Source of the DNA: Nitrospira sp.
Lineage (GTDB): Bacteria > Nitrospirota > Nitrospiria > Nitrospirales > Nitrospiraceae
Assembly (NCBI GenBank): GCA_024330965.1
Contig: JANDJL010000025.1
Span: 1-48,482 of the forward strand
Length of the DNA stretch: 48,482 nt
Reading direction: 5' to 3'
Shown: piece after piece, positions 45,215 through 48,482 of the stretch
Numbering within the stretch: position 1 is the first letter of the stretch
Layout of the letters: each line of letters starts with the position of its first letter
Notes under the pieces: model-generated
The model's database searches: none
Told to the model about the DNA's origin: nothing
The model's input: only the letters and a program-made list of their open reading frames with translations
Translations under genes and position numbers: made by a program

Positions 45215-47506
45215 ATGACCGGACGGACAAATACCCTGCGGAACCTGTCTTTCATGTTCCCGATCGTACTTTTTGTGCTCGGCTGCAATTCAAGCTCGCC
45301 TGAATCCCAAAAGGCCAGACACCTCGAACGAGCCGCGAGCTTCTTGGAAAAAGGACAGCTCCAAGAGGCACTGATCGAATACATGAACGTGACCAAGACG
45401 GACCCTGCCAACGCCGAAGCCTACTATCAAATGGCACTCATTCACTTGAAGCTTGGCGGCATCACCAATCTTCAAAAGGCCTTCGCGGAATTGAACCGAA
45501 CACTCGAACTCAACAAGGACAACCGCGACGCCCGGCTCAAAATCGGCGAGCTGTATTTGATGGGGAACGAGCCCGCCAAGGCTAGAGAGCAAGTCGATCT
45601 CATCTTGGCGTCTGCCCCTCAAGATCGGGATGCCCTGGCGATTCGCGGACGCAGCTTGATCAATGAAAGACGCTATCAAGAGGGAATCGTAGAGCTAAAA
45701 AAGCTGCTGGCTCTCGATCCTACCGACCCCGGCGTTTATATCGAACTGTCCCGCGCCTACTTTTTCGCCAATGACCGAGCTTCCGCCGAAGCCATCCTCC
45801 GTCAGGGTCTCACGGCTAATCCCAGCTCTCTCGACCTCCCATTGGCAATGGGTGATCTTCATCTTTCCTCCGGCAAACCTGATCAAGCGGAATCCATGTT
45901 CAAACGAGTCGTGGACATCGCACCGGACAACGAACCGGCTCGACTACGTCTTGCCACTTTCTATCAACTCACCAACAAACCGGCGGAGGCAGAAGCTGTT
46001 CTTCAACAATGGGCGGCGGCTTATCCTCAAGACGAACGGCCGCATGTCCATTTAGGCGATTTCTTTACTTCGCTGGGCGTGCGCGACAAAGCCCTCGCCA
46101 GCTACCAACAGGCCTTGCAAGTAAACGCGACGTCCGCTGTCGCCCGTGACAAGTTGATTTCTCTGCTGCTGGACCTCGGCAAAACAAACGAAGCCGAGCC
46201 GCAGATCAAATCCATCCTTGAGAAAAACGCGCGAGACCTGTCCGGCCGCTTTTTCAACGCCAGACTCTCACTCGCGAAAGGCAAGGTCGACGAAGCGATA
46301 ACGCTCTTTCAAACGCTCGCCAATGAAGAAGCTCAATTTGCGCCGGCCCACTATTTTCTGGGCATCGCCTACTTGAGAAACCGCCAAATCCCCCAAGCGC
46401 GAGCGGCTTTCACCCAAGCCGTCAAGCTGAACCCTGCCATGCCTGAAGCCCGCACGGCCCTGGCCGAACTCTTTCTCAACGAAGGGTCATTTGATTTGGC
46501 ACTGGAGCATGCCCAAGCCGCCGTCCAATTAAATCCCCGGAACGTGTCGGCTGCGTTTATTGCCGGTGACGCGTATCTCCGAAAAGGGGACTTTGCTAAA
46601 AGCAAGCAGGTGTACCAGGCGATTGGCAACGCCTTACCCAAGGAAGCCCTGGTCCCCTACCGCCTCGGTCTTGTCGCCCGCGCTGAGAAGAATGATGCCA
46701 AAGCGATCGCGTATTTTGAGGAAGCCTTGGCCCTTAAACCAGGGGCCATTGAACCGATCGTCCAAATTGCGGCAATCAAAGTCGCGCAAGGAAAACCGGT
46801 CGAAGGGCGCGAACGGCTGCTCCGTCAGATGGCTGCGGCGCCCCAGAGTGCTCAACACGAAAATCTGCTCGGCGAACTCTGGCTGGCGACACAAAACCTG
46901 GACCAGGCGGAAAAGTCTTTTAAAAAGGCGATCGAATTGGACAACTCCCTCCTTGTCGCCTACATGAACCTTGGGCAACTCTATTATCAGACTGAGAAAA
47001 TTGACCAGGCTGCCGCTGAATATCAGGCAGTCGTGGACAAGGAACCACAGGCCATCCAAGCCCACATGATGTTGGGCGTCATCCATGAACAAAAACGCGA
47101 ATATGAGAAAGCCAAGGCACGTTACGAAAAAATCCTCGCGATGAATCACAAATTCGCGCCAGCAGCCAACAATCTCGCATGGTTGCTTGTGGAACAGGGA
47201 GGGAACCTAGACGTAGCGCTGAACTACGCCCAAACGGCCCGCGAACAACAACCCAATGACCCGGCCATCGCCGATACAATCGGCTGGCTCTACTACAAGA
47301 AAAACGCCTATGTGTTGGCTATTAGCCTGCTCAAGGAAGCTGCTGAAAAACTGCCAACCAATCCGGTCGTTCACTATCACCTGGGTATGGCACAATATAA
47401 AAATGGAGACAAGGACGGGGCGAAGAAATCACTCCACCTGGCATTGAAACTCGATCGCCATTTCCCAGGAGCCGACGAGGCCCAGAGGATTTTATCCGAA
47501 CTGTAA
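45215..47506 (+). CDS. prsT: PrsT-like TPR lipoprotein of the PEP-CTERM/exosortase system
   Basis: The 763-aa protein starts (ATG 45215, AAGGGGAG upstream) with a lipoprotein signal ending in the lipobox FVLGC, then consists almost entirely of tetratricopeptide repeats, roughly eighteen to twenty (for example AEAYYQMALIHLKLG, PAHYFLGIAYLRNRQIPQA, VAYMNLGQLYYQTEKIDQAAA, IADTIGWLYYKKNAY). Large TPR lipoproteins of this build are the PrsT component of exosortase/PEP-CTERM loci. Two PEP-CTERM genes lie directly downstream on the other strand, which supports the call. It would sit on the periplasmic face of a membrane as a scaffold. The gene symbol is tentative. Confidence 0.8.
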   Translation: MTGRTNTLRNLSFMFPIVLFVLGCNSSSPESQKARHLERAASFLEKGQLQEALIEYMNVTKTDPANAEAYYQMALIHLKLGGITNLQKAFAELNRTLELNKDNRDARLKIGELYLMGNEPAKAREQVDLILASAPQDRDALAIRGRSLINERRYQEGIVELKKLLALDPTDPGVYIELSRAYFFANDRASAEAILRQGLTANPSSLDLPLAMGDLHLSSGKPDQAESMFKRVVDIAPDNEPARLRLATFYQLTNKPAEAEAVLQQWAAAYPQDERPHVHLGDFFTSLGVRDKALASYQQALQVNATSAVARDKLISLLLDLGKTNEAEPQIKSILEKNARDLSGRFFNARLSLAKGKVDEAITLFQTLANEEAQFAPAHYFLGIAYLRNRQIPQARAAFTQAVKLNPAMPEARTALAELFLNEGSFDLALEHAQAAVQLNPRNVSAAFIAGDAYLRKGDFAKSKQVYQAIGNALPKEALVPYRLGLVARAEKNDAKAIAYFEEALALKPGAIEPIVQIAAIKVAQGKPVEGRERLLRQMAAAPQSAQHENLLGELWLATQNLDQAEKSFKKAIELDNSLLVAYMNLGQLYYQTEKIDQAAAEYQAVVDKEPQAIQAHMMLGVIHEQKREYEKAKARYEKILAMNHKFAPAANNLAWLLVEQGGNLDVALNYAQTAREQQPNDPAIADTIGWLYYKKNAYVLAISLLKEAAEKLPTNPVVHYHLGMAQYKNGDKDGAKKSLHLALKLDRHFPGADEAQRILSEL

Positions 47507-47585
47507 AAGACCTTATTCCTCACCGGCATTGGGAGCAGCTTTAAGAAAAAGTGAAAGCAACAGCCCCACATGCCCCTAAGAAAAA

Positions 47586-47621
47586 GAGGAGCCGCCTCTT
47601 TGAGAAGAGAACTGGCTCCTC
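47586..47621 (-). terminator. Terminator between the TPR and PEP-CTERM genes
   Basis: Nested perfect stems GAGGAGCC/GGCTCCTC (47586-47593, 47614-47621) and CTCTT/AAGAG (47596-47600, 47605-47609). On the minus strand it is followed by TTTTT, so it mainly ends the PEP-CTERM transcript; it may also slow transcription coming from the TPR gene. Confidence 0.8.
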
Positions 47622-47665
47622 CATCATCAACGAGAACAAGCGGCCGTGGGGCCCTTGTAATCAGA

Positions 47666-48379
47666 CTATACCCTCTGTTCGGCCAATACCCGATAGGCTA
47701 TCGCGCCGAGTAAGCCTATCCCCAGCAGGAGCAGAGCGCCAGGCTCGGGAACGCCGCTCGCACTGTCCACCACAGTCAGCGACCCACCACCCTGAACCCC
47801 AGAGAATGAGCTTCCTACTCCAGCCGGGGGAAGATTCAAGTAAATCTGCACCTGTGCAATGGATCCCCCCGTTGCCGGCAAATTGAAACCCAACGTGGAA
47901 GCGATGGTTGAATCAACGCTGTAGATATTCAACAGTCCACTGAACGAGGAGACCCCTCCTGTACAGCAATCAAAAACGGAGGTCCCAGAAAAGTCACCTG
48001 ATAAGAGAGTTGTAAGTCCACTGCCGAGATCGCCAGTGATGGTAAGGCTTCCTCCCCCGTTATACTGATTCTGGAAACCGGTAACAGTGGAAATCCCTCC
48101 CGTAAAATTCCCTGTCAAGAAGTTCAGCGTCCCGCTGCTGATCGACAGCGTCGTGGACCCATTATTCACAGCAGTGACAACCCCATTGGCCGTGACCAGC
48201 GGTGTCGTTCCGCCGCCATACGACACGGTCCCCCCGTATCCAAATTCAAAGACGATCGGTAGCGCCTGCACCTCGTGGAGGCCCCCCATTCCCATCGTAC
48301 CAACCACCGCCAGTACAACTGCGCTCCATGTATTACGCACCCTGCCACGCACAGACTGCCCCCACAATGTTTTACGCAT
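47666..48379 (-). CDS. PEP-CTERM sorting-signal protein
   Basis: The 237-aa protein has an N-terminal signal peptide (VVLAVVGTMGMGG, cleavage near VQA), a Gly/Ser/Thr-rich beta-strand body (SLTITGDLGSGLTTLLSGDF, CCTGGVSSFSGLLNIY) and a C-terminal VPEP, membrane helix and Arg-containing tail (YRVLAEQRV). This is the signal cut by exosortase, which places the protein in the outer envelope or extracellular matrix. The ATG at 48379 has GGAGG about 10 nt upstream. Its first 8 bp overlap the end of the preceding PEP-CTERM gene. Confidence 0.88.
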   Translation of the reverse strand: MRKTLWGQSVRGRVRNTWSAVVLAVVGTMGMGGLHEVQALPIVFEFGYGGTVSYGGGTTPLVTANGVVTAVNNGSTTLSISSGTLNFLTGNFTGGISTVTGFQNQYNGGGSLTITGDLGSGLTTLLSGDFSGTSVFDCCTGGVSSFSGLLNIYSVDSTIASTLGFNLPATGGSIAQVQIYLNLPPAGVGSSFSGVQGGGSLTVVDSASGVPEPGALLLLGIGLLGAIAYRVLAEQRV

Positions 48380-48482
48380 GTGATCCACCCTCCATATACC
48401 TCTTCCACACCACCAGCCCCAGCAGCCCTACCGCCAGCAGCAACACCGCCTCCGGCTCCGGCACCCCCGCCGGACTGTCCGT
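48372..48482 (-). CDS. C-terminal end of another PEP-CTERM protein (cut by window edge)
   Basis: The minus strand is open from the right edge to a TAA at 48372. The 36 residues include the same kind of sorting tail: AGVPEPEAVLLLAVGLLG, a hydrophobic helix, then WKRYMEGG. The rest of the gene is outside the window. Its end overlaps the next gene by 8 bp, so the two PEP-CTERM genes form one transcript. The two tails are similar but not identical, pointing to a paralogous pair. Confidence 0.82.
   Translation of the reverse strand, partial: TDSPAGVPEPEAVLLLAVGLLGLVVWKRYMEGGSHA

Overview
The window looks like a chromosomal stretch of a Nitrospira-type bacterium (phylum Nitrospirota). This is an inference from the mix of families: a PEP-CTERM/TPR export system, a cobA-hemD fusion inside a heme operon, short EF-Ts, a CcsA/HemX protein next to hemA, and conserved secreted proteins I cannot place elsewhere. 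No rRNA gene or species marker is present. Most of the window is ordinary housekeeping sequence. The left edge is accessory.

Region 1 (1-5.6 kb, all minus strand) is the start of a type I-G (formerly I-U) CRISPR-Cas locus. In transcription order it holds a WYL-domain regulator with a strong dyad at its promoter, a small secreted protein made of 12-residue repeats, a complete cas3 (helicase first, HD nuclease last), an ORF6N-domain gene overlapping the cas3 stop, a 209-bp remnant of a second cas3 5' end, and the first 127 codons of csb1/cas7, which runs off the left edge. No CRISPR array is visible. The other effector and adaptation genes would have to lie to the left.

Region 2 (5.6-27.4 kb, minus strand) is a long run of tightly packed housekeeping genes: tyrS, comEA, lpdA, gcvH, ndk, mtnA, comEC, glmM, folP, ftsH, hpt, tilS, ribF, hemB, a CBS-pair gene, cobA-hemD, hemC, hemA and ccsA. 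Many junctions are 4-nt ATGA overlaps. The hem genes cover glutamyl-tRNA to uroporphyrinogen III (hemL is not here), with a methyltransferase branch toward precorrin-2. gcvH, ndk and ftsH have recognisable promoters of their own.

Region 3 (27.5-30 kb) is a mixed-strand patch with rsmI, a TusA-like gene whose 3' end overlaps rsmI antisense, a secreted protein of unknown function with a clear terminator, and tRNA-Leu(CAA).

Region 4 (30-39 kb, plus strand) has a four-cysteine YggX-like protein, two tandem bifunctional-nuclease (DUF151) paralogues, rplM-rpsI, argC-argJ, then rpsB-tsf-pyrH-frr-alr. A compact three-way-junction fold sits directly before the rpsB ribosome binding site and may be an S2 autoregulatory leader.

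Region 5 (39-48.5 kb, switching strands) holds a 590-aa protein of unknown function coupled to proA, a nucleotide-sugar 6-dehydrogenase, an orphan MacB-type permease, a PrsT-like TPR lipoprotein with an unusual promoter, and two overlapping PEP-CTERM protein genes, the second cut by the right edge. The last genes point to an envelope/exopolysaccharide function linked to exosortase sorting; no exosortase gene is in the window.
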